From positions 1 through 14,860 of the forward strand of contig JACDBY010000190.1 of NCBI GenBank assembly GCA_013694685.1: a stretch of 14,860 nucleotides of DNA, given 5' to 3'. Made by a program: the position numbers and the translations under genes. Under the pieces are notes generated by a model, which was not told the origin of the DNA, made no database searches, and worked only from the letters and a program-made list of their open reading frames with translations. The stretch comes from Actinomycetota bacterium. Its GTDB lineage: Bacteria > Actinomycetota > Thermoleophilia > Gaiellales > Gaiellaceae. Positions within the stretch are counted from its first letter, which is position 1, and the number at the start of each line of letters is the position of its first letter. Below are positions 1 through 6,869 of this stretch, piece after piece.

Positions 1-19
1 GGTCTCCTGACGCGGTAAC

Positions 20-39
20 GGGCCGGACAGGTCCGGCCC
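20..39. repeat. Short hairpin repeat, forward copy
   Basis: A perfect inverted repeat has arms GGGCCGGAC (20-28) and GTCCGGCCC (31-39) around a 2-nt AG centre. A near-copy in opposite orientation lies at 87-107. Both are downstream of the 3' end of the minus-strand P460-like gene, so they could act as REP-like elements or as transcription ends. No T-run follows on either side. The hairpin is seen directly; its role is inference. Confidence 0.6.
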
Positions 40-86
40 CTACGGAACCACCGGCGGTGCACAAGGCGCGACGAGCTGACGGCGTC

Positions 87-107
87 GGGCCGGGACCTGT
101 CCGGCCC
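87..107. repeat. Short hairpin repeat, inverted copy with a bulge
   Basis: GGGCCGG (87-93), one extra G (94), AC, then CT, GT and CCGGCCC (101-107). This is the reverse complement of the 20-39 element with one inserted G, so the stem would carry a bulge. With the first copy it fills much of the 132-nt non-coding stretch at the left end of the window, where I see nothing else. Confidence 0.55.
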
Positions 108-132
108 TCGCCTGGGTCGCACGAGCGCGCGC

Positions 133-575
133 TCACCGCTTGGTGAAGACCCAGTTGTTCGCCTTGACCTGCATGTGACACGAGCTGCAGAACCGGTTTC
201 GTTTCAGCGCGCCGCTCGCGAGCACGTCGTAGCGCGTGCCCTCGAGCTCGTACTCGACCCACTGCCAGCGGCCGCGCACCTTGCGCATCACGGCAACGTG
301 GCGCGCGAGGCCTTTTGCGCCTTGATCGGCGATCGATTTGACGATCACGGTCCCGTTCGGAAAGCGCCGGTTTCCCTCGCGCTGCTTGCTCGTGTAGACG
401 TTCTTGACGCCATTGTGTGCGCCGGGGGTCGAGAACGGCCGTCGATGATCTTCGTCCATTTGGCGTAGCCGTCCGTGTAGGACGGGAGGCCGTTCTTCGT
501 TGGCGCCGCGAACGCGGTGATCGGGGCTGCGGCCAGAGCCCCGGCGATGGCGAGGGCGGCGGCGACGGTTCTCAT
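133..575 (-). pseudogene. Cytochrome P460-like secreted haem protein, frameshifted
   Basis: Two overlapping minus-strand frames together make one cytochrome P460-like protein. The first frame (start ATG at 575) gives a signal peptide, MRTVAAALAIAGALAAAP followed by ITAFAA, and then the family-like GYAKWTKIIDG. The second frame picks up at RPFSTPGAHNGVKN and runs to a C-terminal haem c motif CSSCH (encoded at 175-189) and stop at 133-135. The frame change falls near 438-443. One missing base there would restore a protein of about 147 residues, a normal length for the family. Members are periplasmic or exported c-type haem proteins, some oxidising hydroxylamine and many of unknown role. The break is either real decay or a sequence error in the run of G/C; the intact reading on both sides favours a recent or artefactual lesion. 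Confidence 0.65.
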
Positions 576-617
576 GCCCGCATCATCGACTCTTCCGCCA
601 CCTGACCTCCTGCCGTC

Positions 618-623
618 TAACCT
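618..623 (+). promoter_or_regulatory. Possible -10 element (TAACCT) of a leaderless transcript
   Basis: TAACCT ends 8 nt before the GTG start at 632, and there is no Shine-Dalgarno between them. This matches the pattern seen before two other genes in the window (2391-2396, 3610-3615). I see no clear -35. Confidence 0.35.
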
Positions 624-631
624 TCCGCGCC

Positions 632-1663
632 GTGCTCGTCGCGATCTCAGGGGGTGCCGGCTTTCTCGGCCTGCACCTCGCCCGCCGTCTCCTCGCCGAG
701 GGGCACGAGGTGCGAACGCTCGACCTCGTCCCGCTCGACGATGCCGATCTCGAAGCCCGCGTCGACGAGCTGCGGGGCGACGTCCGGCTCACGGCCGGCG
801 CCCGCGAGCTCGTCGCCGGCGCCGACGTGCTCGTCCATGCGGCCGCGGCTCTGCCGATCCAGTTGACGCGTGAGGCGATCCGGTCCGTCAACGTCGAGGG
901 CACGGCGGTCACGATGGCCGCCGCGCTCGAGGCGGGTGTGCGGCGCGTCGTCCTCGTCTCGTCCACGGCCGTCTACGGTGTTCCCGAGCGGCACCCGATC
1001 TACGAGGACGATCCGCTCGTCGGTGTCGGCCACTACGGCGCGTCGAAGATCGATGCCGAGCGGCTCTGCCTCGCGTTCGCGCAGCGCGGGCTCGAGACGG
1101 TGATCGTGCGGCCGAAGACGTTCGTCGGCCCCGAGCGGCTCGGCGTCTTCGAGATCCTCTTCGACTGGATCCGCGAGGGCAGGCGCATCCCGATCCTGGG
1201 CGACGGCTCGAATCGCTACCAGCTGCTCGCGGTCGAGGACCTGGTGGAGGCGGTCGTCCGCTGCTTCCACGCGCCAGTCGCCGGTCGGGCGCTGAACGTC
1301 GGCGCGGCGGAGTTCGGCACCGTACGTGAGGATCTCGAGGCACTGAGCGAGCACGCGGGCTCGGGCTCACGGCTGCGGCCCGTGCCCGCTCGCCCGGCCG
1401 AGCTCGCGCTCCGCGCGCTCGAGCTCGCCCAGCTCTCGCCGCTTGCCGAGTGGCACTACCGAACGGCACACAAGGACTCGTTCGTCGCGATCGACCGGGC
1501 GCGCTCGCTCCTCGGCTGGGAGCCGCGCCTCTCGAACGCCGAGACCCTCTGCGCGACCTACGACTGGTACCTCGCGCACCTCGGCGAGATGCGGGCCGCG
1601 GGGGCGACGCACCGCGTGCCATGGGATCAGCGCGCGCTCGGCCTTCTGAAACGCCTCAGCTGA
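632..1663 (+). CDS. NAD-dependent epimerase/dehydratase family protein (extended SDR)
   Basis: This 343-residue protein belongs to the extended short-chain dehydrogenase/reductase family. The N-terminal Rossmann motif GGAGFLG (G7, G10, G13) follows the first beta strand, and the catalytic pair lies in YGASK (Tyr135, Lys139), with SSTAVYG upstream supplying the Ser/Thr. These enzymes usually act on nucleotide sugars or related substrates in the cytoplasm; the substrate cannot be told from the sequence. The GTG start at 632 is chosen because the Rossmann strand begins at once and a -10-like TAACCT sits 8 nt upstream, suggesting leaderless translation. It is divergent from the P460-like gene (56 nt apart) and convergent with the PIN toxin gene, whose stop is 7 nt away. 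No link to the methylamine genes is apparent. Confidence 0.85.
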   Translation: MLVAISGGAGFLGLHLARRLLAEGHEVRTLDLVPLDDADLEARVDELRGDVRLTAGARELVAGADVLVHAAAALPIQLTREAIRSVNVEGTAVTMAAALEAGVRRVVLVSSTAVYGVPERHPIYEDDPLVGVGHYGASKIDAERLCLAFAQRGLETVIVRPKTFVGPERLGVFEILFDWIREGRRIPILGDGSNRYQLLAVEDLVEAVVRCFHAPVAGRALNVGAAEFGTVREDLEALSEHAGSGSRLRPVPARPAELALRALELAQLSPLAEWHYRTAHKDSFVAIDRARSLLGWEPRLSNAETLCATYDWYLAHLGEMRAAGATHRVPWDQRALGLLKRLS

Positions 1664-1670
1664 CCGTCGG

Positions 1671-2048
1671 TTAGGCTCTGAGCACGGGCACGCCGTACCG
1701 CGGGAGCATTCTGTCGCGGGTGACCAGGGTCATCCGCTCGACCTGGGCCTGTCCGACGAGCAGCCGGTCGAATGGATCTCGGTGGATCAGGGGCAGCGAC
1801 CCGGCCGCAACCGCGTGCGGGAAGGTCATCGGCAAGGGGTCGAACCCCTCCTCGGCCATCTCCGACTCCAGGTCACCCTCGAACGCGAGCTTTCCGAGCG
1901 AGGCCTTCGTGTGGATCTCGAACGCCGTCACCGCGCTCACGGCAACGGGAATGGAACTGTCCGCGATCGCGCTCCGCGCGGGTGAGGCGACGAGGGATGG
2001 GTCGTCGAGCCACCAGAGAAGCGCGTTCGTGTCCAGCAGAAGTCTCAA
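1671..2048 (-). CDS. PIN-domain ribonuclease toxin (VapC-like)
   Basis: This 125-residue PIN-domain protein is the probable toxin of a type II toxin-antitoxin pair. The four acidic positions expected of a Mg-dependent PIN nuclease are visible: Asp6 in LLLDTNALLWWL, Glu44 in TAFEIHTK, Asp94 in DPFDRLLV and Asp112 in LVTRD. VapC-type toxins cut specific tRNA or rRNA sites. I place the start at TTG (2048-2046) because it overlaps the antitoxin stop as TTGA, giving translational coupling, and puts the first PIN strand right at the N-terminus. A longer reading to 2132 would run through the antitoxin gene and adds only low-complexity residues. The partner is the Phd-like antitoxin immediately upstream. 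Family assignment is firm; the RNA target is unknown. Confidence 0.85.
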   Translation of the reverse strand: MRLLLDTNALLWWLDDPSLVASPARSAIADSSIPVAVSAVTAFEIHTKASLGKLAFEGDLESEMAEEGFDPLPMTFPHAVAAGSLPLIHRDPFDRLLVGQAQVERMTLVTRDRMLPRYGVPVLRA

Positions 2049-2320
2049 GAGTCGCGCTGGTCTGTCTCGCGCGGCCAACTGTCGCCCCAGAAGTCGTCGG
2101 CGATCTGCTCGTTCGTCTCCGGGCTGTCCCAATCGTCGGCCAGCCAGATCCGTCCCTTCATCGAGCCACCCCGGCGGTTGGGGGTCGCCTCAGCGAGGGG
2201 CACCAGACGCGCGCGCGGCCGACCCGCCTTCGCAATCACGATCTCTTCGCCGGCGGCGGCCCGTTCGACGAGCCGTGAGAAGTGCGTCTTCGCTTCGTGG
2301 ATGTTGACCTGCGCAGACAT
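2045..2320 (-). CDS. Phd/YefM-type antitoxin
   Basis: This 91-residue protein opens with the typical Phd/YefM fold, MSAQVNIHEAKTHFSRLVER followed by GEEIVIAKAGRPRARLVPL, which dimerises and binds operator DNA. The acidic, tryptophan-containing tail (DDWDSPETNEQIADDFWGD) fits the disordered segment that wraps around a PIN toxin. It starts at ATG 2320 and its stop overlaps the toxin's TTG start by 4 nt. The pair is probably autorepressed: a perfect 7-bp inverted repeat lies 7 nt upstream of the start codon. Such pairs usually serve in stress response, phage defence or plasmid/island maintenance; here it may simply be a resident accessory module. Confidence 0.85.
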   Translation of the reverse strand: MSAQVNIHEAKTHFSRLVERAAAGEEIVIAKAGRPRARLVPLAEATPNRRGGSMKGRIWLADDWDSPETNEQIADDFWGDSWPRETDQRDS

Positions 2321-2327
2321 GGCTTAA

Positions 2328-2344
2328 TGGACTAACCTAGTCCA
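2328..2344. promoter_or_regulatory. Inverted repeat, likely operator of the toxin-antitoxin operon
   Basis: TGGACTA (2328-2334) and TAGTCCA (2338-2344) are exact reverse complements around ACC. The repeat lies just upstream of the antitoxin start on the minus strand, where Phd/YefM proteins bind to repress their own operon. The repeat is seen directly; the binding is inference. Confidence 0.5.
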
Positions 2345-2390
2345 GTCAGAGTAGCAGACGAATACTCGCGTGCTCGCCTGATCGGGTGTC

Positions 2391-2396
2391 TAGGCT
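2391..2396 (+). promoter_or_regulatory. -10 element (TAGGCT) of a leaderless transcript
   Basis: TAGGCT ends exactly 6 nt before the GTG start at 2403, placing transcription start at or near the first base of the start codon. No Shine-Dalgarno is present. The same 6-nt geometry is seen at 3610-3615. Confidence 0.45.
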
Positions 2397-2402
2397 CTTC
2401 GC

Positions 2403-3560
2403 GTGCGGGAGCTCACCGACTATCGCGTCGAGTTCCCGATCCTCGCGCAGACGACGTACCTCATCAACCACTCGCTCGCGGCGATGCCGCGACGGGCCGA
2501 GGAGCGGCTGGCCGAGTACGCCCGCATGTGGCGTGAGCGCGGGATCCGCGCCTGGGGCGAAGGTTGGTGGACGACGCCGATGACGGTGGGCGACCAGGTG
2601 GGTCGCATCATCGGCGCACCGGCCGGCTCGACCGTGATGCACCAGAACGTTGCGGTCGCCGAGGCGGTCGTCCTCTCATGTTTCCTCCCACCCGACCCGG
2701 GCCGAAACCGGGTCGTCTACGAGCGTGGCAACTTCCCCTCGGTGCGCTACCTCTACCAGGCGCAACCGCAGCTGGAGGTCGTCGTCTGCGAGACCGACGA
2801 GGCGATCGTCGAGGCGATCGACGAGCGGACGCTTCTCGTGCCGGTCAGTCACGTGCTCTTCAAAACCGGCGAGATCCAGGACGTCGAGCCCATCGTGAGC
2901 CGTGCACACGAGGTCGGCGCGCATGTGATCCTCGACTGTTACCAGTCCGCCGGAATCGTCCCGTTCGACGTCACCGCGCTCCACGTCGACTTCGCGGTTG
3001 GTGGCTCGGTGAAGTGGCTCTGCGGTGGCCCGGGGAACGGGTGGCTCTACGTGCGCCCGGATCTCTCCGCGCGCTTGGAGCCGACGTTCACCGGCTGGCA
3101 GGCCCACGACGAGCCGTTCGGGTTCGAGGAGGAGATGCGCTATGCCGGCGGTGCTGCACGGTTCCTCACCGGCACCCCCAACGTTCCGGCTCACTACGCG
3201 GCGACCGCGGGGTACGACCTGATCGAAGAGGTCGGCGTCGAGCGGATCCGCGCCAACTCGCTACGCCAGACGCAGCTCCTGATCGAGCTCGCCGACGAGG
3301 CAGGGTTCGAGGTGCGCAGCCCGCGCGCCGAGACGCGACGCGGCGGCACCGTGACAGTCCACGTGCCCGACTTCCCCGCCGTCCACCGCGAGCTCACCGA
3401 GCGGCAGATCCTCTGCGACTTCCGCCCCGACGCGGGGATCCGGCTCGGCCCGCACTACTACACCTCCGACGACGAGCTCCGCTTCGCGATCGAGCAGATC
3501 TGCGAGATCGTCGAGAGCGGCGCGCACTTCCGCCACCTCGGTGCCGCCGCGACTCATTGA
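2403..3560 (+). CDS. Class V aminotransferase / kynureninase-like PLP enzyme
   Basis: This 385-residue fold-type I PLP enzyme belongs to the aminotransferase class V group. The PLP-binding lysine is Lys204 in GGSVKWLCGGPGNGWLYVR, and the cofactor-contacting aspartate and glutamine lie in ILDCYQSAG (Asp178, Gln181). The context GGSVKWLCGGPG resembles kynureninase more than cysteine desulfurase, and the conserved C-terminal RPDAGIRLGPHYY also fits kynureninase-like proteins. The exact substrate is not deducible; a kynureninase or isopenicillin-N-epimerase-like activity are both possible. The GTG start is supported by the -10-like TAGGCT six bases upstream. The gene lies between the toxin-antitoxin pair and the PucR regulator, 61 nt before the latter, and may or may not belong to the methylamine locus. 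Confidence 0.8.
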   Translation: MRELTDYRVEFPILAQTTYLINHSLAAMPRRAEERLAEYARMWRERGIRAWGEGWWTTPMTVGDQVGRIIGAPAGSTVMHQNVAVAEAVVLSCFLPPDPGRNRVVYERGNFPSVRYLYQAQPQLEVVVCETDEAIVEAIDERTLLVPVSHVLFKTGEIQDVEPIVSRAHEVGAHVILDCYQSAGIVPFDVTALHVDFAVGGSVKWLCGGPGNGWLYVRPDLSARLEPTFTGWQAHDEPFGFEEEMRYAGGAARFLTGTPNVPAHYAATAGYDLIEEVGVERIRANSLRQTQLLIELADEAGFEVRSPRAETRRGGTVTVHVPDFPAVHRELTERQILCDFRPDAGIRLGPHYYTSDDELRFAIEQICEIVESGAHFRHLGAAATH

Positions 3561-3585
3561 CGCGGCGTCGGGCGACGGGAAACGG

Positions 3586-3615
3586 TAGACGGCCTGGCCC
3601 TGTCGCTCGTACGCT
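3586..3615 (+). promoter_or_regulatory. Promoter of the PucR-type regulator gene
   Basis: A -35-like TAGACG (3586-3591), an 18-nt spacer and a -10-like TACGCT (3610-3615) end 6 nt before GTG 3622. This predicts a leaderless mRNA and decides between the GTG codons at 3616 and 3622 in favour of 3622. Confidence 0.45.
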
Positions 3616-3621
3616 GTGCCC

Positions 3622-5271
3622 GTGAACGCACGTGCGCGCGAGGAGCTCGCGCTCTCGCGGATCATCTCGACGGTCTCCTCGTCGCTCGAGCTCGACGCAG
3701 TGCTCGCGTCGGTCGTCGAGCTCCTCTCGGAGGCGAGCGCGGTGCACGCGTGCTTCGTCTATCTCGCAGATCCGGACGAGGAGCGGCTCGTCCTCGAGGC
3801 CGCGTCCGAGCCGTACCGGCACCTCGTCCACCAGATCGTGCTCGAGCGGGGCGAGGCTCTGGCCTGGTGGGCAGCCGAGCGACGCGAGCCGGCGTTCATC
3901 CGCGAGCGGGCCGACGAGGATCCACGTACCAAGCGCGTGCCCGAGCTCGAGGACGAGCGATTCCAATCCCTCCTTACCGTCCCCATGATCGGCAAGAGCG
4001 ACCGCCTCGTCGGCGCGGTGACCGTCCACAGCGAGGCGCCACGTGAGTTCTCCCCCCCGGAGGTCGACTTCCTCGTCACTGTCGCCTCGCTGGTCGCGGG
4101 AGCCATCGAGAACGCGCGGCTGTACGAGGAGATGCGTGGACGGGTCAGTGCGCTCGAGGAGCTGACGGCCCTGGCGGAAGCGCTGGCGGGCGCAGATACG
4201 CTCGGCGACCTGCTCCCGGCCGCCGTCGAGGGGGCTCGCGCCCTGCTCGGCGCGTCGGCGTGTCACCTCTACCTGATCGAGCCCGGCGGAGACGAGCTCG
4301 TGCTTCACCGCTCCTCTCCCGACCGTGCGCCCGCGGCGAAGCGCATCGGACTCGCCGAGCTCGGCCCGCAGCTCTCGCCGCGCGCACGCCGGGGGAAGCT
4401 GTCCGTGCCGCTTGTCGCCGAGGGCGAGCTCGTCGGCCTCGTCGTCGCCGAGGGCACGCGGCGCGTCGAGCTGGCCAGGGCGCTCGCCGGACAACTCTCG
4501 GTCGGGATCCGCAAGGTCAGGCTGATCGAGCGGCTGACCGAGCGCAACCTGACCACGGACTTCCTCGACGAGCTCGCCGAGGGTCGCCCGGTGGCCGAGC
4601 TCGATCTCCGAGCGGCCCGGCTCGGCTGCGACCTCTCGGATCCGCATGCCGTTCTCCACGCCGAGCCCTGCTCGGACGGCGCCGAGACAGCCCTCCGCTC
4701 GGCGCTGCCGGGCGCCTTGCTCGATCGCCGCGATGCGACCATGCGCGGCCTCGTGCGGGTTCCACGAGGCGGCGTGCCCGCACTCCTGGAAGTGATCGGG
4801 CGTGTGCTGTCCGGACTCGGCGAGCCCGTACCGGTCGGGCTCTCCGGGCCGTGCCAGGGGGAGGACGCCTACGCCGAAGGGTTCGCCGAAGCGAGGCATG
4901 CGCTGCTTGGCTCGACGGTTCTGCGTTGCGATCCGCCCGTTGTCGCCTACGACGAGCTCGGGGCCTACAAGTACCTCCTCCGGATCGCCGCCTCGAGCGA
5001 GGCCGGGACGCGCGATGCGACCGTCGAGGCCGTCACCCGACTTGCCGACTACGACGCGCAGCGACAGACGCAGCTCTTCCAGACCCTCGAGGAGTTCCTC
5101 CGGCGCCACGGGAGCATCAGCGCGACCTCTGAGGCGCTGTACGTCCACCAGAACACGCTCCGCCAGCGGCTCCGGCGGATCGCGGAGATCGCCGAGCTCG
5201 ACCTGCGCCGCGACGACTGGCTGATGCTCGAGATCGCCGTCAAGCTCGTGCGGCTGCGCCAGCGCGTGTAA
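3622..5271 (+). CDS. GAF-domain PucR-family transcriptional regulator
   Basis: A regulator of about 549 residues. Residues 10-165 form a GAF sensor domain (SLELDAVLASVVELL through LLTVPM and LVGAVTVHS, ending in the signalling helix AIENARLYEE). A second, more degenerate GAF-like segment spans about 175-300. The C-terminal 65 residues carry the PucR helix-turn-helix, recognisable by VHQNTLRQRLRRIAEI and the following ELDLRRDDWLMLEIAVKL. PucR proteins are usually activators of catabolic genes, first described for purine use. With gmaS starting 98 nt downstream on the same strand, the likely job is sensing a nitrogen or amine signal and switching on the methylamine genes; the ligand is unknown. 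A GTG six bases upstream (3616) is in frame but falls directly against the -10 element. Confidence 0.85.
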   Translation: MNARAREELALSRIISTVSSSLELDAVLASVVELLSEASAVHACFVYLADPDEERLVLEAASEPYRHLVHQIVLERGEALAWWAAERREPAFIRERADEDPRTKRVPELEDERFQSLLTVPMIGKSDRLVGAVTVHSEAPREFSPPEVDFLVTVASLVAGAIENARLYEEMRGRVSALEELTALAEALAGADTLGDLLPAAVEGARALLGASACHLYLIEPGGDELVLHRSSPDRAPAAKRIGLAELGPQLSPRARRGKLSVPLVAEGELVGLVVAEGTRRVELARALAGQLSVGIRKVRLIERLTERNLTTDFLDELAEGRPVAELDLRAARLGCDLSDPHAVLHAEPCSDGAETALRSALPGALLDRRDATMRGLVRVPRGGVPALLEVIGRVLSGLGEPVPVGLSGPCQGEDAYAEGFAEARHALLGSTVLRCDPPVVAYDELGAYKYLLRIAASSEAGTRDATVEAVTRLADYDAQRQTQLFQTLEEFLRRHGSISATSEALYVHQNTLRQRLRRIAEIAELDLRRDDWLMLEIAVKLVRLRQRV

Positions 5272-5357
5272 TCGATCGGACACTCCTGGCGCCGCGCGTG
5301 TGGAGAGATGCACCGTTTCCGCCCCGAGGTCCGTCGTGATACAAGCGGGAACCCGAG

Positions 5358-5363
5358 AGGAGG
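5358..5363 (+). promoter_or_regulatory. Strong ribosome-binding site of gmaS
   Basis: AGGAGG stands 6 nt before the ATG at 5370. It is the clearest Shine-Dalgarno in the window and contrasts with the leaderless starts of the left-hand genes and of the regulator. The gene therefore has a 5' untranslated leader inside the 98-nt gap after the regulator gene. Confidence 0.6.
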
Positions 5364-5369
5364 AGAGCA

Positions 5370-6731
5370 ATGACGGACGACGACAGCACGCTCGCGCAGG
5401 TGCGCAAGCAGATGGAGCAACGCGGAGTCGAGTTCCTGTTCGCCCAGTTCGTCGATCTCTACGCGCGACCGAGCGCCAAGCTCATTCCCGCCGCCAATCT
5501 CGACGATCTCGTGAACGATGGCGCAGGCTTCGCAGGCTTCGCCGCCGGAGAGATCGGTCAGGTGCCCGCTGATCCGGACATCGCTGCGATGCCCGACCTC
5601 GCGAGCTTCACGCCGGTTCCGTGGCAATCGAATCTCGCGCGGTTCGCCTGCGACGTCACCGTGGAGGGCGAGCCGTGGCCGTACTGCCCGCGGACAATCC
5701 TTCGGAACGTGTCTGCGGGAGCCGCCGAGCGGGGCCTCGAGCTGCGAATGGGGATCGAGCTCGAGTACTTCCTGGTCGAGCAGGCGGAGGACGGCTCGAT
5801 CGCCGTCGCCGACAAGTACGACACGCTCGAGAAGCCGTGTTACGACATGGCCGGCCTGACGCGTCGCTACGACTTCCTGACCACAGTCTCCAAGTACTGC
5901 AACGAGCTCGGCTGGGGCAACTACGCGAACGACCACGAGGACGCGAACGGGCAGTTCGAGCAGAACTTCCAGTACGCCGAGGCGCTGACCACCTGCGATC
6001 GCGCCATCTTCTTCCGCTACATGGTGCACACGCTGGCCGAGCAGCACGGCGCGATCGCGACGTTCATGCCGAAGCCGTTCACGAACCTCACCGGCAACGG
6101 CGCGCACTTCCATCTCTCGCTCTGGGACGGTGAGCGAAACGTGTTCCTGGACGAGAGCGACCCACGCGGACTCGGCCTCTCGGAGACCGCGTACCACTTC
6201 ATCGGTGGGCTCCGGCAGCATGCCCGCGCCTACTCGGCGCTGACTGCGCCCACGGTCAACTCGTACAAGCGGCTGAAGCTTGGCTCGACCGCGAGCGGCG
6301 CGACCTGGTCACCGGTCTGGATCTCGTACGGCTACAACAACCGCACCCAGATGCTGCGGATCCCGGCCCCCGGCCGGATCGAGGATCGCACGATCGACGG
6401 CTCGTGCAACCCCTACCTCGCGGCGGCCGCAGTGCTGGCGGCCGGGCTGGACGGGATCGACCGCAAGCTCGACGCCGGTGAGCCGAATGGCGAGAATCTC
6501 TACGCCTCCGCGTATGCCGACAATGTTGCAAAGGGTCTGCGCACGCTGCCGTCGACCCTGCTCGAGGCGATCGGCGAGCTCGAGACGGACAACGTGCTCC
6601 GCGCTGCGCTCGGTCGTGGCCGCGACGAGGATTACGTCGACTACTACGTAAGGGTCAAGCGCGACGAGTGGTTCCGCTACCACGAGCAGGTCACCCCGTG
6701 GGAGGTCAGGGAGTACCTGACCCGGTTCTGA
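5370..6731 (+). CDS. gmaS: Gamma-glutamylmethylamide synthetase (GlnT/GmaS-type glutamine synthetase)
   Basis: This 453-residue protein of the glutamine synthetase superfamily ligates glutamate and an amine with ATP in the cytoplasm. The catalytic beta-grasp region has the metal-binding MGIELEYFLV (Glu130, Glu132), the EDANGQFEQNF segment, and NGAHFHLSLW (His246, His248). Later come PTVNSYKRL and YGYNNRTQMLRIP for nucleotide and glutamate binding. The sequence follows the GlnT group that includes gamma-glutamylmethylamide synthetase rather than housekeeping GlnA. The neighbours mgsABC and the sarcosine-oxidase-type genes make methylamine the likely amine, giving gamma-glutamylmethylamide. Glutamine or another gamma-glutamylamide as product cannot be excluded from sequence alone. 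It has its own leader and strong ribosome-binding site, and is separated from mgsA by 138 nt rich in palindromes. Confidence 0.85.
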   Translation: MTDDDSTLAQVRKQMEQRGVEFLFAQFVDLYARPSAKLIPAANLDDLVNDGAGFAGFAAGEIGQVPADPDIAAMPDLASFTPVPWQSNLARFACDVTVEGEPWPYCPRTILRNVSAGAAERGLELRMGIELEYFLVEQAEDGSIAVADKYDTLEKPCYDMAGLTRRYDFLTTVSKYCNELGWGNYANDHEDANGQFEQNFQYAEALTTCDRAIFFRYMVHTLAEQHGAIATFMPKPFTNLTGNGAHFHLSLWDGERNVFLDESDPRGLGLSETAYHFIGGLRQHARAYSALTAPTVNSYKRLKLGSTASGATWSPVWISYGYNNRTQMLRIPAPGRIEDRTIDGSCNPYLAAAAVLAAGLDGIDRKLDAGEPNGENLYASAYADNVAKGLRTLPSTLLEAIGELETDNVLRAALGRGRDEDYVDYYVRVKRDEWFRYHEQVTPWEVREYLTRF

Positions 6732-6736
6732 GACAG

Positions 6737-6762
6737 CATACGTATGGAGGAAACCTCCATAC
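6737..6762 (+). promoter_or_regulatory. Overlapping palindromes between gmaS and mgsA
   Basis: CATACGTATG (6737-6746) is a perfect 10-bp palindrome. It overlaps a 9-bp stem with arms GTATGGAGG (6742-6750) and CCTCCATAC (6754-6762) around AAA. CATAC recurs at 6737 and 6758, 21 bp apart, i.e. two helical turns. No T-run follows, so a protein-binding operator or an RNA switch is more likely than a simple terminator. Structure is seen; function is inferred. Confidence 0.5.
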
Positions 6763-6773
6763 CGATCCTCGAA

Positions 6774-6785
6774 TTTCGGCCGAAA
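6774..6785. promoter_or_regulatory. Perfect palindrome TTTCGGCCGAAA upstream of mgsA
   Basis: A 12-bp dyad in the gmaS-mgsA gap; the half-site TTTCG recurs shortly after it within CTATTTCGCCG (6792-6802). It is a plausible second regulator site for the mgs genes. No experiment or known regulon is implied. Confidence 0.35.
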
Positions 6786-6816
6786 CTGACCCTATTTCGC
6801 CGTTCCCTTGGTACTA

Positions 6817-6832
6817 CTCTCCACAAGGAGAG
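6817..6832 (+). promoter_or_regulatory. Short hairpin in the mgsA leader
   Basis: CTCTCC (6817-6822) pairs with GGAGAG (6827-6832) around ACAA. A competing pairing CCTTG (6806-6810) with CAAGG (6824-6828) is also possible. The hairpin lies 20 nt before the ribosome-binding site AAGGAG (6853-6858). Confidence 0.3.
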
Positions 6833-6869
6833 GGTGTTCTGCATCTCCGAGCAAGGAGCCGTCTGAGCC

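Noticed and set aside
1671..2132. Longer PIN toxin beginning at 2132
   Set aside because: The extension reads through the antitoxin gene in another frame and has no PIN-domain content.
3394..5370. 658-codon open frame on the minus strand opposite the PucR regulator
   Set aside because: It is Arg/Leu/Gly-rich with no recognisable domain, and lies opposite a clear gene with strong family motifs. Long antisense frames are expected at this GC content.
5370..6731. Housekeeping glutamine synthetase (glnA)
   Set aside because: The sequence fits the GlnT/GmaS group, and the neighbours are methylamine-pathway genes rather than nitrogen-assimilation genes.
6742..6762. Intrinsic terminator of gmaS
   Set aside because: The stem is strong but is followed by CGATCCTC rather than a T-tract, and it overlaps a second palindrome that makes better sense as a protein site.
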